From Candidatus Stoquefichus sp. SB1 (GTDB taxonomy: Bacteria; Bacillota_I; Bacilli_A; Erysipelotrichales; Coprobacillaceae): a DNA stretch of 64,000 bases. The translations under genes were made by a program, and so were the position numbers. The stretch lies in assembly GCF_001244545.1 (NCBI RefSeq), contig NZ_LN852696.1, positions 992,001 through 1,056,000 of the forward strand. The letters run 5' to 3'. A model generated the notes under the pieces. The model searched no databases. It was given only the letters and a program-made list of their open reading frames with translations, and was not told where the DNA came from. Positions 16,869-25,247 of this stretch are shown here, one piece after another. Each line of letters opens with the position of its first letter. Positions within the stretch are counted from its first letter, which is position 1.

Positions 16869-17693
16869 ATGCAATTAAAAACTACATCATATCAAGATAT
16901 ACTGGATTCATTATGTTCAGCATTAGAATTAAAAGAACAAGTCATACTAGATATCATTGATTCTGGCTACTACATGTTTCAACAAGATCATCAAATACTA
17001 TATATTGATGAATTATATGATTGCTATTTCAGTATAGTTAAGAAAAATTTAAAACATAATATTGAATCAATTCCATTCTATAGCATATCTAGAAGACTAA
17101 ATGATAATGATAATGAAGGATTAAGTCTGTTAGACTTACTAACAGGAGACAATAGTTTTTCAAACTATTTAAAAGAATATGGACTTACATTCAAATTTGA
17201 TAATGAAATTGAAATGTATGTTAATGGAAACAAGGTTGATATTCCTGAGAAAGATAGATATAAACATTATTTAAAATATAGATTTAAATATAATTATGCA
17301 TTTAAGGGATATGCTTTTGATGATCAATTAATGAATAATGAAATATTAGAAATAGTAAAATATGGTCCTGAATTCTTTGGACATCTTTATGAATATATAG
17401 ATAATGATGATGAAATTATCGATAATTATTTAGAACAAAGTAAATTATATAAGTTTGAGTACTTAGTACCAATTGATGATATATATTTTGAAAATTATGA
17501 AGAATTAACTTATAAAGAAAAGCAATATCATATACTTACTATGATGATGCTTAGATTATATTTTTATAAATATGATAAAGGTTTTGTTAAAACTGATGAA
17601 CTTAATCCACTAATGGTAGTGATTGATAATAAATCACTTTCTAGCAAATATCTTATAAATAAAACTGAATTAGATGATGAGGCACTAGGTTAA
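16869..17693 (+). CDS. hypothetical protein at the end of the polysaccharide locus
   Basis: I do not recognise this 274-aa protein. It is acidic and rich in Y, D, E, N and L. It has no convincing signal peptide, membrane segment or cysteine cluster, so a cytosolic location is likely. The first 60 residues look helical (SYQDILDSLCSALELKEQ); a FGHLYEYIDNDDEIIDNYLE region is strongly acidic. An excellent ribosome site (GGAGGTGAAAC) and a strong terminator overlapping its stop show that it is an expressed gene. Codon use is as A/T-rich as the polysaccharide genes, suggesting it belongs to the same exchangeable block. Confidence 0.7.
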   Translation: MQLKTTSYQDILDSLCSALELKEQVILDIIDSGYYMFQQDHQILYIDELYDCYFSIVKKNLKHNIESIPFYSISRRLNDNDNEGLSLLDLLTGDNSFSNYLKEYGLTFKFDNEIEMYVNGNKVDIPEKDRYKHYLKYRFKYNYAFKGYAFDDQLMNNEILEIVKYGPEFFGHLYEYIDNDDEIIDNYLEQSKLYKFEYLVPIDDIYFENYEELTYKEKQYHILTMMMLRLYFYKYDKGFVKTDELNPLMVVIDNKSLSSKYLINKTELDDEALG

Positions 17694-17714
17694 CAAGTAA
17701 CTTAGTGTCTTTTT
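17681..17714 (+). terminator. intrinsic terminator at the end of the polysaccharide locus
   Basis: A 12-bp stem GGCACTAGGTTA (17681-17692) with TAACTTAGTGTC (17698-17709), two wobble pairs, followed by TTTTT. It overlaps the stop codon of the preceding gene. Confidence 0.8.
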
Positions 17715-18031
17715 CTGAACAGGTATTTTTATTATTGGTGATTAAATATATAGAATTATGACTAAAAATATTTATAAAACAGTGAATTCTTAAATGTGCA
17801 AGATTAAAGTTGTTGAGAATATGTCATGAACAATTTTTAATTAGGAAAGATATGATTTTTAATTTGATAGCAAGTATATTGTATTATAGAATCCTTTTCT
17901 TATTTTCATCAGTTATATAAAGATATATGAAAAGTGATTTGAAATGTGACAGATTGATTTATCTGTCACTTGTTTTTAATTTCACATGAATGATAAAATG
18001 TGAATAGATAAAAACAAAGGAGATTAGAGAT
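17715..18031 (+). promoter_or_regulatory. intergenic region before fucO, with a hairpin at 17946-17975
   Basis: Mostly featureless A/T-rich DNA. GTGACAGAT (17946-17954) pairs with ATCTGTCAC (17961-17969) and is followed by TTGTTTTT, so it can terminate an upstream transcript. A weak promoter (TTGTTT, 16-18 bp, GATAAA/TAAAAT near 17992) could lie just after it. AAAGGAG at 18016-18022 serves the next gene. Confidence 0.5.
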
Positions 18032-19177
18032 ATGGCAAACAGATTTATTTTAAATGAAACAAGTTATCATGGAAGTGGAGCAATTAAAGAAATTCCTAAT
18101 GAAGTTAAAGCAAGAGGATTTAAAAAAGCAATGGTTTGTTCTGATCCTGATTTAATTCAATTTGGTGTTACAAAAAAAGTAACAGATTTATTAGATGAAG
18201 CTGGTTTAGATTATGTTATTTATTCTGATATTAAAGCAAATCCAACAATTGAAAATGTACAAAATGGTGTAAAGGCATTACAAGATGCTAAAGCTGATTA
18301 TATCATTGCAATTGGGGGAGGATCTTCTATGGATACTGCAAAAGGTATTGGTATTATTGATAGAAATCCTGAATTTGCAGATGTAAGAAGTTTAGAGGGT
18401 GTTGCAGATACAAAGAATCTTTGTACACCTATATTGGCTGTTCCAACGACAGCAGGTACTGCTGCTGAAGTCACAATTAACTATGTCATTACAGATGCTC
18501 AAAAAGATCGTAAAATGGTATGTGTAGATCCACATGATTTACCAGTTGTTGCATTTGTTGATCCAGATATGATGTCAAGTATGCCTAAAGGTTTAACAGC
18601 AGCTACAGGGATGGATGCATTAACACATGCAATTGAAGGTTATATCACTGCTGGAGCATGGGAAATGAGTGATATGTTCCATATCAAAGCCATTGAAATC
18701 ATTGCTCGTTCTTTGCGAGGAGCTGTTGAAAATACACCTGAAGGTAGAGAAGGTATGGCTTTAGGACAATATATTGCTGGAATGGGATTTTCTAATGTTG
18801 GGTTAGGTATTGTTCATTCTATGGCTCATCCTTTAGGAGCATTATATGATACACCTCATGGTGTAGCCAATGCTATTATTTTACCAACAGTTATGGAATA
18901 CAATGCTCCTGCAACGGGAACAAAGTATAAAGATATTGCTGAAGCTATGGGTGTTGATACAACAGGTATGAGTCAAGAAGAATATCGTCAAGCAGCCATT
19001 AATGCTGTTAAGAAATTATCTCAAGATGTCGGAATTCCTGCTGATTTAAAAGATATTGTCAAAGTCGAAGATTTAGATTTCTTGAGCGAATCTGCATATG
19101 CTGATGCTTGTCGTCCTGGTAATCCAAGAGAAACAAGTGTAGCAGAGATTAAAGAATTATATCAATCATTATTATAA
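18032..19177 (+). CDS. fucO: iron-containing alcohol dehydrogenase, lactaldehyde reductase type
   Basis: 381 aa. NADH-linked reduction of lactaldehyde to 1,2-propanediol during fucose or rhamnose breakdown; related enzymes act on other short aldehydes. The sequence follows E. coli FucO closely as I recall it (MANRFILNET start, NPEFADVRSLEG, PTTAGTAAEVTINYVITD, GQYIAGMGFSNVGLG). NAD motif IGGGSSMDTAK; the four iron ligands correspond to D195, H199, H262 and H276. Single-gene unit ending in its own terminator. No fucose isomerase or aldolase is nearby, so it may serve general aldehyde disposal. Confidence 0.88.
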   Translation: MANRFILNETSYHGSGAIKEIPNEVKARGFKKAMVCSDPDLIQFGVTKKVTDLLDEAGLDYVIYSDIKANPTIENVQNGVKALQDAKADYIIAIGGGSSMDTAKGIGIIDRNPEFADVRSLEGVADTKNLCTPILAVPTTAGTAAEVTINYVITDAQKDRKMVCVDPHDLPVVAFVDPDMMSSMPKGLTAATGMDALTHAIEGYITAGAWEMSDMFHIKAIEIIARSLRGAVENTPEGREGMALGQYIAGMGFSNVGLGIVHSMAHPLGALYDTPHGVANAIILPTVMEYNAPATGTKYKDIAEAMGVDTTGMSQEEYRQAAINAVKKLSQDVGIPADLKDIVKVEDLDFLSESAYADACRPGNPRETSVAEIKELYQSLL

Positions 19178-19202
19178 TGCATGTATTCCACATGCATTTT
19201 CT
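19176..19202 (+). terminator. intrinsic terminator after fucO
   Basis: AATGCATG (19176-19183), loop TATTCCA, CATGCATT (19191-19198), T-rich tail. Confidence 0.7.
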
Positions 19203-19216
19203 TTATTGTTTGATTG

Positions 19217-19225
19217 TGTTATAAT
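19217..19225 (+). promoter_or_regulatory. extended -10 promoter of the 48-aa membrane peptide gene
   Basis: TG-T-TATAAT is an extended -10 element without a good -35. It is placed 20 bp before the start codon region, so the message would have a very short leader. Confidence 0.55.
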
Positions 19226-19245
19226 ACTTTCAAGGAGTTGAGAGG

Positions 19246-19392
19246 ATGGAATTAATTAATCAGACATTAATCATGGCTTTTTTAGGAATTATAGCAGCTT
19301 GTAGTGTTGTCTTTCCCATATTGTTTCTGGTACAAAGAAAAAAACAGCACAAAGCAATAATGGAATTATTAAATAAGAACTCCTCATCTTAA
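19246..19392 (+). CDS. 48-aa single-pass membrane peptide
   Basis: Small gene with a full set of signals: extended -10 at 19217, AAGGAG at 19232-19237, ATG at 19246, and a terminator at the stop. The peptide begins MELINQTLIMAFLG, has one transmembrane helix (about residues 8-29, with one cysteine at position 19), then a basic cytoplasmic segment QRKKQHK and a short helix ending in NKNSSS. Function unknown; no family recognised. Confidence 0.65.
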   Translation: MELINQTLIMAFLGIIAACSVVFPILFLVQRKKQHKAIMELLNKNSSS

Positions 19393-19409
19393 ATAGGAGT
19401 TCTTATTTT
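19375..19409. terminator. bidirectional terminator between the small membrane peptide and the C26 peptidase
   Basis: AAGAACTCCT (19375-19384) pairs with AGGAGTTCTT (19395-19404), ten-base loop; T-rich on the plus side. It overlaps the 3' ends of both convergent genes. Confidence 0.65.
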
Positions 19410-20064
19410 GAGAAATAAAGTCAATCATCATTATGATAAATTGTTTTTGATGAAATGGTGGCATTCTTTCTGGATGCCATTGAACAGCTATGATGAGATG
19501 ATTTTCTAAGCCTTCAATTAATCCATCTTCGCTCATTGCGCTCAATTTAAGAGATGGTGCTATGTCTTTAACATTTTGATGATGGAAAGAATTAACTTGT
19601 ATTTTATCAGGAAAATACAAACTCAATAATGAATGAGGTTGAATCAAAACATCATGATAACCTTTTTGATGTTGAATAGATGTCTGATAAAGACTATCAA
19701 TATCTTGATAGAGTGTTCCTTTAAAAAAGACATTAATGATTTGAATGCCACGACAGATGCCAATAATAGGTTTATGAGCATGATAAAACTGTTGTAACAA
19801 AGCAAAATCCATTGTTTCAATCAGTTCATCTTCTTGGATGTTTGAAACATGTGTTCTTTGGTGATAATAATGAGGGTTAATATCATTACCCCCACAAATG
19901 AGTAAAGCATCATTTCTTTTGACTATATCACTATAATGATGATGAGTTCTTGGAACAACAAGTTCAATATCAAAATAGGGAAGAAGAAACTGATAATAAG
20001 TTTCATTCATAAAAAAAGTCATATGATCTTCTTTTTTTCTTAAAGTAATGGCAATTTTTAACAT
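19384..20064 (-). CDS. peptidase C26 family (gamma-glutamyl-gamma-aminobutyrate hydrolase-like)
   Basis: 226 aa class I glutamine-amidotransferase fold. ALLICGGNDINP and the nucleophile elbow PIIGICRGIQIIN carry the catalytic cysteine; the histidine-glutamate pair is in AVQWHPERM. The best-known relative, PuuD, cleaves gamma-glutamyl-GABA in putrescine degradation, but many Gram-positive members act on other gamma-glutamyl compounds. No other putrescine-pathway gene is near. Its 3' end overlaps the convergent 48-aa peptide gene by 9 bp. Confidence 0.82.
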   Translation of the reverse strand: MLKIAITLRKKEDHMTFFMNETYYQFLLPYFDIELVVPRTHHHYSDIVKRNDALLICGGNDINPHYYHQRTHVSNIQEDELIETMDFALLQQFYHAHKPIIGICRGIQIINVFFKGTLYQDIDSLYQTSIQHQKGYHDVLIQPHSLLSLYFPDKIQVNSFHHQNVKDIAPSLKLSAMSEDGLIEGLENHLIIAVQWHPERMPPFHQKQFIIMMIDFISQNKNSYLR

Positions 20065-20145
20065 ATTTCTACCTCAAATGTATTTTATTTATTGATAATT
20101 CATAAAAATTGATTATACTAATATATATGTAAATACGCGAAGAAT

Positions 20146-20174
20146 TTGACAATTCTTTTAAATTATATTACTAT
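20146..20174 (+). promoter_or_regulatory. promoter of the CNNM/CBS gene
   Basis: -35 TTGACA (20146-20151, perfect), 17-bp spacer, -10 TACTAT (20169-20174); the start codon is 35 bp further on, behind AAGGAG. Confidence 0.6.
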
Positions 20175-20208
20175 TGAATAAATTTAATCATAAGGAGATT
20201 AACAATAG

Positions 20209-21507
20209 ATGGACCCGAGTCAGATAGTTATGATTTTCATGTTTATTATATTAATTGCTTTGTCAGCACTTTTTTCAATGAGTGAAACTGCATTTATGGC
20301 GGTTAATAAAATTAGAGTAAGAACTTTAGCAGAAGAAGAGAATAATAAAAAAGCAAAGATCGTTGATAGTTTATTAGACAATCAAGATCGTTTATTAAGT
20401 TCTATTTTGGTGGGCAATAATCTTGTGAATATTGCGGCATCATCACTCACAACTTCGTTTGTCATTTCTATATTTGGTAATGAGGGAACTGGTGTGGCAG
20501 TAGCGACTGGTGTTGTCACATTAGCGATTTTGATTTTTGGAGAGATTACCCCAAAATCTTTAGCAACGAAGAATGCAGAGTCTATTTCATTTGGTGTGTG
20601 TCGTTTTATTAAATTGATAACTATTATTTTTTCGCCAGTAGTGGTTATATTAAATATTATTTCTAGTGTCTTTATTCATTTGTTGGGTGGTGACACAGTC
20701 AGTGGACCAACAATGACAGAAGAAGATTTAAAAACCATTGTCACAGTTTCACATGAAGAAGGTGTCTTAGAAGATGAAGAAAAAGAAATGATTCATAATG
20801 TCTTTGAATTTGGTGAAACTGAAATCAAAGAAATTATGACACCTAGAATTCATGTTGTGAGTGTGGCCGATGATGTCACATACAATGATTTGATGAAAAT
20901 TTTTAAAGAAAGTCAATTTTCAAGAATTCCTGTTCATTCAGATTCATATGATGAAATTATAGGTGTTTTGCATATTAAAGATCTAATGTTATCAAAGGTT
21001 GTCAAATCTAAATTTGATGTCAAAGATTTTATGCGTGAAACATTTGTTGTTTATGAGTTTAATCATATTTCTGATGTTTTTGAATCAATGCGTAAAGAGC
21101 ATGTTTCATTAGCGATTGTATTAGATGAATATGGTGTTATGAGTGGAATTGTGACTTTAGAAGATATTGTTGAAGAAATTGTTGGTGAAATTGATGATGA
21201 ATATGATGAGATTGAAGATTCTATCATTCAATTAGATGATAATCTTTATACAATTGATGGAAGTTTGAATATCGATGAAGTGAACGAAACATGTGGAACT
21301 GAGTTTGCTTCAGAAGATTTTGAATCAATTGGCGGTTTGGTATTAGGACAATGTAATGGGAGTCCAGAACTTAACCAGGTTTTAAAGATTGATAATGTTT
21401 TATTAACAATTAAAGAAATAGATAAGAATAGAATTGTTTCATTGCAATTAGAACTTTTAAATGAAGAAGAACATGAAGAAGAGGAAAATGAGGAAAAGCA
21501 TGACTAA
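20209..21507 (+). CDS. CNNM/CorC-type membrane protein with CBS domains (hemolysin-C family)
   Basis: 432 aa. N-terminal DUF21 membrane domain (residues about 1-180, three to four helices; SMSETAFMAVNKIR and GEITPKSLAT are conserved), a CBS pair (about 205-325, with MTPRI and SRIPVH then IVLDEYGVMSGIVTLEDI), and a C-terminal CorC/HlyC domain ending in a Glu-rich tail. Members are linked to Mg2+/Co2+ transport, and haemolysin activity is doubtful. AAGGAG precedes ATG 20209. The YihY gene follows after 36 bp. Confidence 0.88.
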   Translation: MDPSQIVMIFMFIILIALSALFSMSETAFMAVNKIRVRTLAEEENNKKAKIVDSLLDNQDRLLSSILVGNNLVNIAASSLTTSFVISIFGNEGTGVAVATGVVTLAILIFGEITPKSLATKNAESISFGVCRFIKLITIIFSPVVVILNIISSVFIHLLGGDTVSGPTMTEEDLKTIVTVSHEEGVLEDEEKEMIHNVFEFGETEIKEIMTPRIHVVSVADDVTYNDLMKIFKESQFSRIPVHSDSYDEIIGVLHIKDLMLSKVVKSKFDVKDFMRETFVVYEFNHISDVFESMRKEHVSLAIVLDEYGVMSGIVTLEDIVEEIVGEIDDEYDEIEDSIIQLDDNLYTIDGSLNIDEVNETCGTEFASEDFESIGGLVLGQCNGSPELNQVLKIDNVLLTIKEIDKNRIVSLQLELLNEEEHEEEENEEKHD

Positions 21508-21520
21508 TGTTTTTCCTTTC
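21491..21520 (+). terminator. possible weak hairpin between the CNNM and yihY genes
   Basis: AGGAAAAGCAT (21491-21501) can pair with ATGTTTTTCCT (21507-21517), but the tail (TTCTTAATC) is poor in T. It is probably a partial terminator or mRNA-stability element. Confidence 0.35.
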
Positions 21521-21543
21521 TTAATCAATGGAGGGAAAACATC

Positions 21544-22323
21544 ATGATAGCTTTTTATGAGCGTTGTGTTAAAATTTATGATGATTATCGGGCTGTTGTG
21601 CCACCATATGCAGCAGCGGCTTTATCGTTTTATTTGTTATTGATTTTAATTCCCGCATTTTCATTGATAGCTGTGGGAACTTCGCTTTTAAATATTGATA
21701 TGGGACTCATTGAGTCTTTGATTCAACGTATTGTGATGCCAACTTATTCACAGATGTTAATTGATATTTTAGAATCTCGTTCTATGAATACTGTGGCATT
21801 AATTACTATGATTATTTCAATTTATACTGTCTCACGCGGGATTGGTAATATTTATGAAATATCTAAGAATATGTATCATCAACATATTGAGGAAACAATT
21901 GTTGGGTATTATATTTATACGTTTAAAGTAACGATTTTTTTGTTGTTATTGTTTATTGGAATTATTGCCATTTTGGCCTTAGGTCCATTAGCATATATTT
22001 TTAATTTTTTATATTCATATTTTGGCATTAGGCATATTGTTTTATATTTTTTAATGGTCTTTTGCTTAATGAGTATTTATTTGATTGTTCCACGGATCCG
22101 TATTCATTATGGTGATGCTTTTCAAGGCGCACTTGTTGCAAGTGCATTAATGCTTGTTTTGTATTATGGATTAAATATTTACTTTCGATTTGCCGATTTT
22201 CAGTCTGTTTATGGACCTTTAGCATCTATTGTGGTCATTTTATTTGTATTTGATTGGGCAGCAGAAATCTTTTATATTGGTATGTATATAACGAATATTT
22301 TACATTTAAGGAGAGAGAAATGA
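21544..22323 (+). CDS. YihY/UPF0761 (BrkB-type) inner membrane protein
   Basis: 259 aa, six predicted membrane segments; PPYAAAALSFYLLLILIPA near the N-terminus and VYGPLASIVVILFVFDWAAE near the C-terminus are the family hallmarks. It was once misnamed RNase BN; the actual role is unresolved. GGAGGG precedes ATG 21544, and the stop overlaps the start of the RlmD-like gene (ATGA), so these two are translated together. Confidence 0.85.
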   Translation: MIAFYERCVKIYDDYRAVVPPYAAAALSFYLLLILIPAFSLIAVGTSLLNIDMGLIESLIQRIVMPTYSQMLIDILESRSMNTVALITMIISIYTVSRGIGNIYEISKNMYHQHIEETIVGYYIYTFKVTIFLLLLFIGIIAILALGPLAYIFNFLYSYFGIRHIVLYFLMVFCLMSIYLIVPRIRIHYGDAFQGALVASALMLVLYYGLNIYFRFADFQSVYGPLASIVVILFVFDWAAEIFYIGMYITNILHLRREK

Positions 22324-23627
22324 GAAAAGAAAGAGTAGAAATTAAGAAGTTAGGAATTAATGGTGAAGGAATAGGATATATCAATAAAAAGATATGCTTT
22401 ATTGATAATGCGATGCCTGGAGAAATTGTTGAAGTAGAAATTACAAATGAAAATCCAAAGTTTTATAAAGGAAAAGTCTTACAATATATTGAAAAATCTA
22501 CTGATCGAGTAGATACTATTTGTAAAGAAGATCGTCATTGTCAGGGATGTTCATTAACATCTCTGGCTTATAGTAAACATCTTCCTTATAAAAAAGGGAT
22601 TTTAAAAGATGCATTAAAAAAATATACAAGTTTTGATGTTGATAAATTACCTATAAAAGCCACTTACCCTTCACCAATTGAAAAAGGATATCGACATGTT
22701 GTATCATTACCTATTACTTATTTTAAAGGTAAAGTTCATGCAGGTATTTATCAAAGGGAAACAAAATATTTAACATTAATGAATGGATGTCCTATGCAGG
22801 ATTCATTGATTAATGAATGTTTAGTAAAGATAGAAGATATTTTAAATAACTACCATGTAAGAGATTATAATGATAAGATAAAAAAAGGTTTACGTTTTAT
22901 GAAACTTCGTAATATCGATGGACAAATTCAAGTTTTATTTGTGACAGGACAAGATGGTATCAAATCAGAAGTGATTGAAGAAATCAGTCAAATAGATGCT
23001 GTTAAAAGTATTTGGTTTACTATCAATACAACAAGACATCAAGAGTTTGAATTACAGGGATATAAGAAAGTCTATGGTCAGTCAACTTTACCATTTACAT
23101 GTTTCAATCAACAATATCTTTATTCTGTTAAATCAGAATTTCCAATGAATCCAGATATGGAAAAAGTAAAATTAGATATCATTCGTTCAATGATTCCAAC
23201 AGATGCTTCAGTATTATCTTTAAACTGTGGAGTAGGAGTATTAGAATTGGCTTTAGAAAATCCACAAATTATTGCTATTGATGAAAAAAATTATCATATT
23301 AAAGATGCTAAAGATAATGCCAAATTCTTACATAAAGATAATGTTGATTTCTTATGTAAAAACATTAATGAAGGAACAATTTCTCAATGTAAAAAACAAT
23401 CATTTGATTATATTATTGTTCGCAGTGAAGAATTAAGTTCAGCAATGAAGCAAAGTTTTGTCTTATCAAAGTCTAAAAATGTTATTTATGTTAGTGATCA
23501 TCCATCATCACTTGCTAAAGATTTAGAAGAATTAAGCCAATATTTTGAAATTGAATCTATTCTGCCATTAGATACATATCCATACACAGCGAAACTAGAA
23601 ACAATCGTTAAACTGAAAAGAAAGTAA
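22320..23627 (+). CDS. RlmD/TrmA-family 23S rRNA uracil methyltransferase-like protein lacking the catalytic cysteine
   Basis: 435 aa. N-terminal TRAM domain (residues 1-60), the Fe-S cysteine set (CKEDRHCQGC and NGCPMQD), and a C-terminal methyltransferase domain. Several catalytic parts have changed: the SAM-binding loop reads LSLNCGVGVLELAL, the usual DPPR motif is VRSE, the nucleophile of YVSC is aspartate (YVSDHPSSLAKDL, D393), and the final H-E base pair reads KLE. Overall length and fold are kept, so it is folded but probably not an active m5U methyltransferase of the known mechanism. Start at 22320 by AAGGAGAG. Confidence 0.8.
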   Translation: MRKERVEIKKLGINGEGIGYINKKICFIDNAMPGEIVEVEITNENPKFYKGKVLQYIEKSTDRVDTICKEDRHCQGCSLTSLAYSKHLPYKKGILKDALKKYTSFDVDKLPIKATYPSPIEKGYRHVVSLPITYFKGKVHAGIYQRETKYLTLMNGCPMQDSLINECLVKIEDILNNYHVRDYNDKIKKGLRFMKLRNIDGQIQVLFVTGQDGIKSEVIEEISQIDAVKSIWFTINTTRHQEFELQGYKKVYGQSTLPFTCFNQQYLYSVKSEFPMNPDMEKVKLDIIRSMIPTDASVLSLNCGVGVLELALENPQIIAIDEKNYHIKDAKDNAKFLHKDNVDFLCKNINEGTISQCKKQSFDYIIVRSEELSSAMKQSFVLSKSKNVIYVSDHPSSLAKDLEELSQYFEIESILPLDTYPYTAKLETIVKLKRK

Positions 23628-23652
23628 AAAAAGGACTAAGGTCCTTTTTTTG
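23626..23652. terminator. bidirectional terminator between the RlmD-like gene and hxlR
   Basis: AAGGAC (23631-23636), loop TAAG, GTCCTT (23641-23646), flanked by A-run on the left and T-run on the right, so it works for both convergent genes. Confidence 0.8.
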
Positions 23653-23656
23653 ATTC

Positions 23657-24085
23657 TTAATGAGAATGAACAAGCAGTTCATCTTTAGAAAGTTCTTTTC
23701 CACATTTTTTACAAATATAAACAATTTCAATGTTGCCATCACAGTCTTTATGATGAAGGCATTTATAACTTTTATCAAGGTGACGATCACCCCAAATAAT
23801 TAATGCATTGAAAATATCATCTAAGTCTTCACTTTTTTTTGTTAAATGGTATTGGTAACGAGGTGGATGCTGTGAATATAAATCACATTTTAATAAATCA
23901 TCTTCACATAATGTTTTCAAGCGATTAGATAGTAAATTGGTTGGAATACCAGGTAGGTTTTCTTGTAATTCTTTATATGTTTTGTAACCAGATTGAATCG
24001 CATGTAATATCAGAAGAGTCCATTTATCACCAATCAAATTTAAAGTTTGAGCAATATTGCATTCAATATCATATTGTTTTTTCAT
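23657..24085 (-). CDS. HxlR-family transcriptional regulator
   Basis: 142 aa. Winged helix typical of HxlR: CNIAQTLNLIGDKWTLLIL, where the first cysteine is the redox- or electrophile-sensing position in several members, then LSNRLKTLCEDDLL and YQYHLTKKS. A C-terminal extension holds CLHHKDC and CKKCGKE, a probable zinc site not usual in short HxlR proteins. ATG 24085 is preferred over GTG 24094 because GAGGTG lies upstream. It is the last gene of the rclA-trx-ccdA operon and its likely redox-responsive regulator (inference). Confidence 0.82.
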   Translation of the reverse strand: MKKQYDIECNIAQTLNLIGDKWTLLILHAIQSGYKTYKELQENLPGIPTNLLSNRLKTLCEDDLLKCDLYSQHPPRYQYHLTKKSEDLDDIFNALIIWGDRHLDKSYKCLHHKDCDGNIEIVYICKKCGKELSKDELLVHSH

Positions 24086-24095
24086 CGTTTTCACC

Positions 24096-25244
24096 TCATT
24101 TGTTTAAAACTTCATGAATCATTGATTCCATAATATCAATATTTAACTGTCCAATTGCATAACCATATGGCTTTCCATCTTTATCAATCATAAAAGATGT
24201 TGGTAAACTTGATACCTTAAAGTCATATGAGACTTCTCCATTATCAAAGAGAACGGGCATATTATAACCCTTTTCATCTAAAAATTCTATAATTTCTTGT
24301 TGACTTTTTTCTCTACCACCAGGATTAACAATTGTTATAATCGCAACTTGATTACTGTTTTTATATTTATCATAGAGTTTTTGAATTTCAGGCAATTCTC
24401 TTTGACATGGTGGACACCATGTTGCCCAAAAATTAACAAAGACTGCTTTTCCTTTTAAAGATGCAAAAGAAACATCTTTTTGATTTTGATCTTTTAAAGT
24501 ATAAGGGAGAGGAAATTGATTATCTTCAGTAGATTCCTTTGGGGTAGCAACTGGCGCTGATGCATGACTCATATACTGAGAAATATCATTCATTTTACCT
24601 GTGATCATAATTATACCGATAACGATAAGAACAATCGCTCCAGCTTTGACAGCAATATTCATCCATTTTTTACGCTTACTTAACCATTCTAATGCTTGAT
24701 CAGTAAAGAGACCAACAATAAAGAATGGGAGTGTTAAACCAATCGCATAAATAATAACCAAAAGATTACTTACAAGGAAACTACCTGTACTTGTACCTAA
24801 AATAAGAATGGATGCTAGGGCTGGACCAATACAGGGAGTCCAGGCAAAGCCAAATGTAAAGCCTAGAATAAAAGCGAAGATAAATTGTGATGACACATGT
24901 TTCCTCGTTGTAAAACGCTTTGTTTGACTCAGCTTTTGTGAACGAATAATTCCAAACTGATAGAGTCCAAGCATAATAATAAGAATTCCACCAATTCGCG
25001 TCATAAGGGTCATATATTCTTTAAAGAAAGAACTGATCACCTGGACTGATATATTCAATAAGAATATTGCTATAAAGATACCAATAATAAAACATGTTGT
25101 GAGTAAGAATAGTTTTTTACGACTAGGTTTTTTGTCATCATGATTTTGACCAGAAAGATATCCTATATATAAAGGAATAAGTGGTAAAACACATGGTGAG
25201 AAAAAAGAGAAAAGTCCTTCAAAGAAAACAAGAATAAAATTCAT
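24096..25244 (-). CDS. CcdA-TlpA fusion: membrane thiol transporter with extracytoplasmic thioredoxin domain
   Basis: 382 aa. Residues 1-215 are a CcdA/DsbD-type six-helix domain with the two transport cysteines C18 (FSPCVLPLIP) and C138 (FAWTPCIGPA). Residues 216-245 are a linker. Residues 246-382 are a TlpA-like thioredoxin domain with WCPPC (C277, C280) and the cis-proline loop SLPTSFMID. It should carry reducing equivalents from cytosolic thioredoxin to the cell surface and use them directly through the fused domain. The thioredoxin gene lies 3 bp upstream, giving an obvious electron donor. Confidence 0.88.
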   Translation of the reverse strand: MNFILVFFEGLFSFFSPCVLPLIPLYIGYLSGQNHDDKKPSRKKLFLLTTCFIIGIFIAIFLLNISVQVISSFFKEYMTLMTRIGGILIIMLGLYQFGIIRSQKLSQTKRFTTRKHVSSQFIFAFILGFTFGFAWTPCIGPALASILILGTSTGSFLVSNLLVIIYAIGLTLPFFIVGLFTDQALEWLSKRKKWMNIAVKAGAIVLIVIGIIMITGKMNDISQYMSHASAPVATPKESTEDNQFPLPYTLKDQNQKDVSFASLKGKAVFVNFWATWCPPCQRELPEIQKLYDKYKNSNQVAIITIVNPGGREKSQQEIIEFLDEKGYNMPVLFDNGEVSYDFKVSSLPTSFMIDKDGKPYGYAIGQLNIDIMESMIHEVLNK

Positions 25245-25247
25245 AAA

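Noticed and set aside
17946-17975. Riboswitch before fucO
   Set aside because: Only one simple hairpin with a T tail is present and no conserved aptamer core could be recognised.
10665-19177. A fucose pathway linking the GT11 fucosyltransferase with fucO
   Set aside because: FucO belongs to fucose/rhamnose catabolism, the genes are separated by a terminator and 6 kb, and no GDP-fucose or fuculose genes are present.
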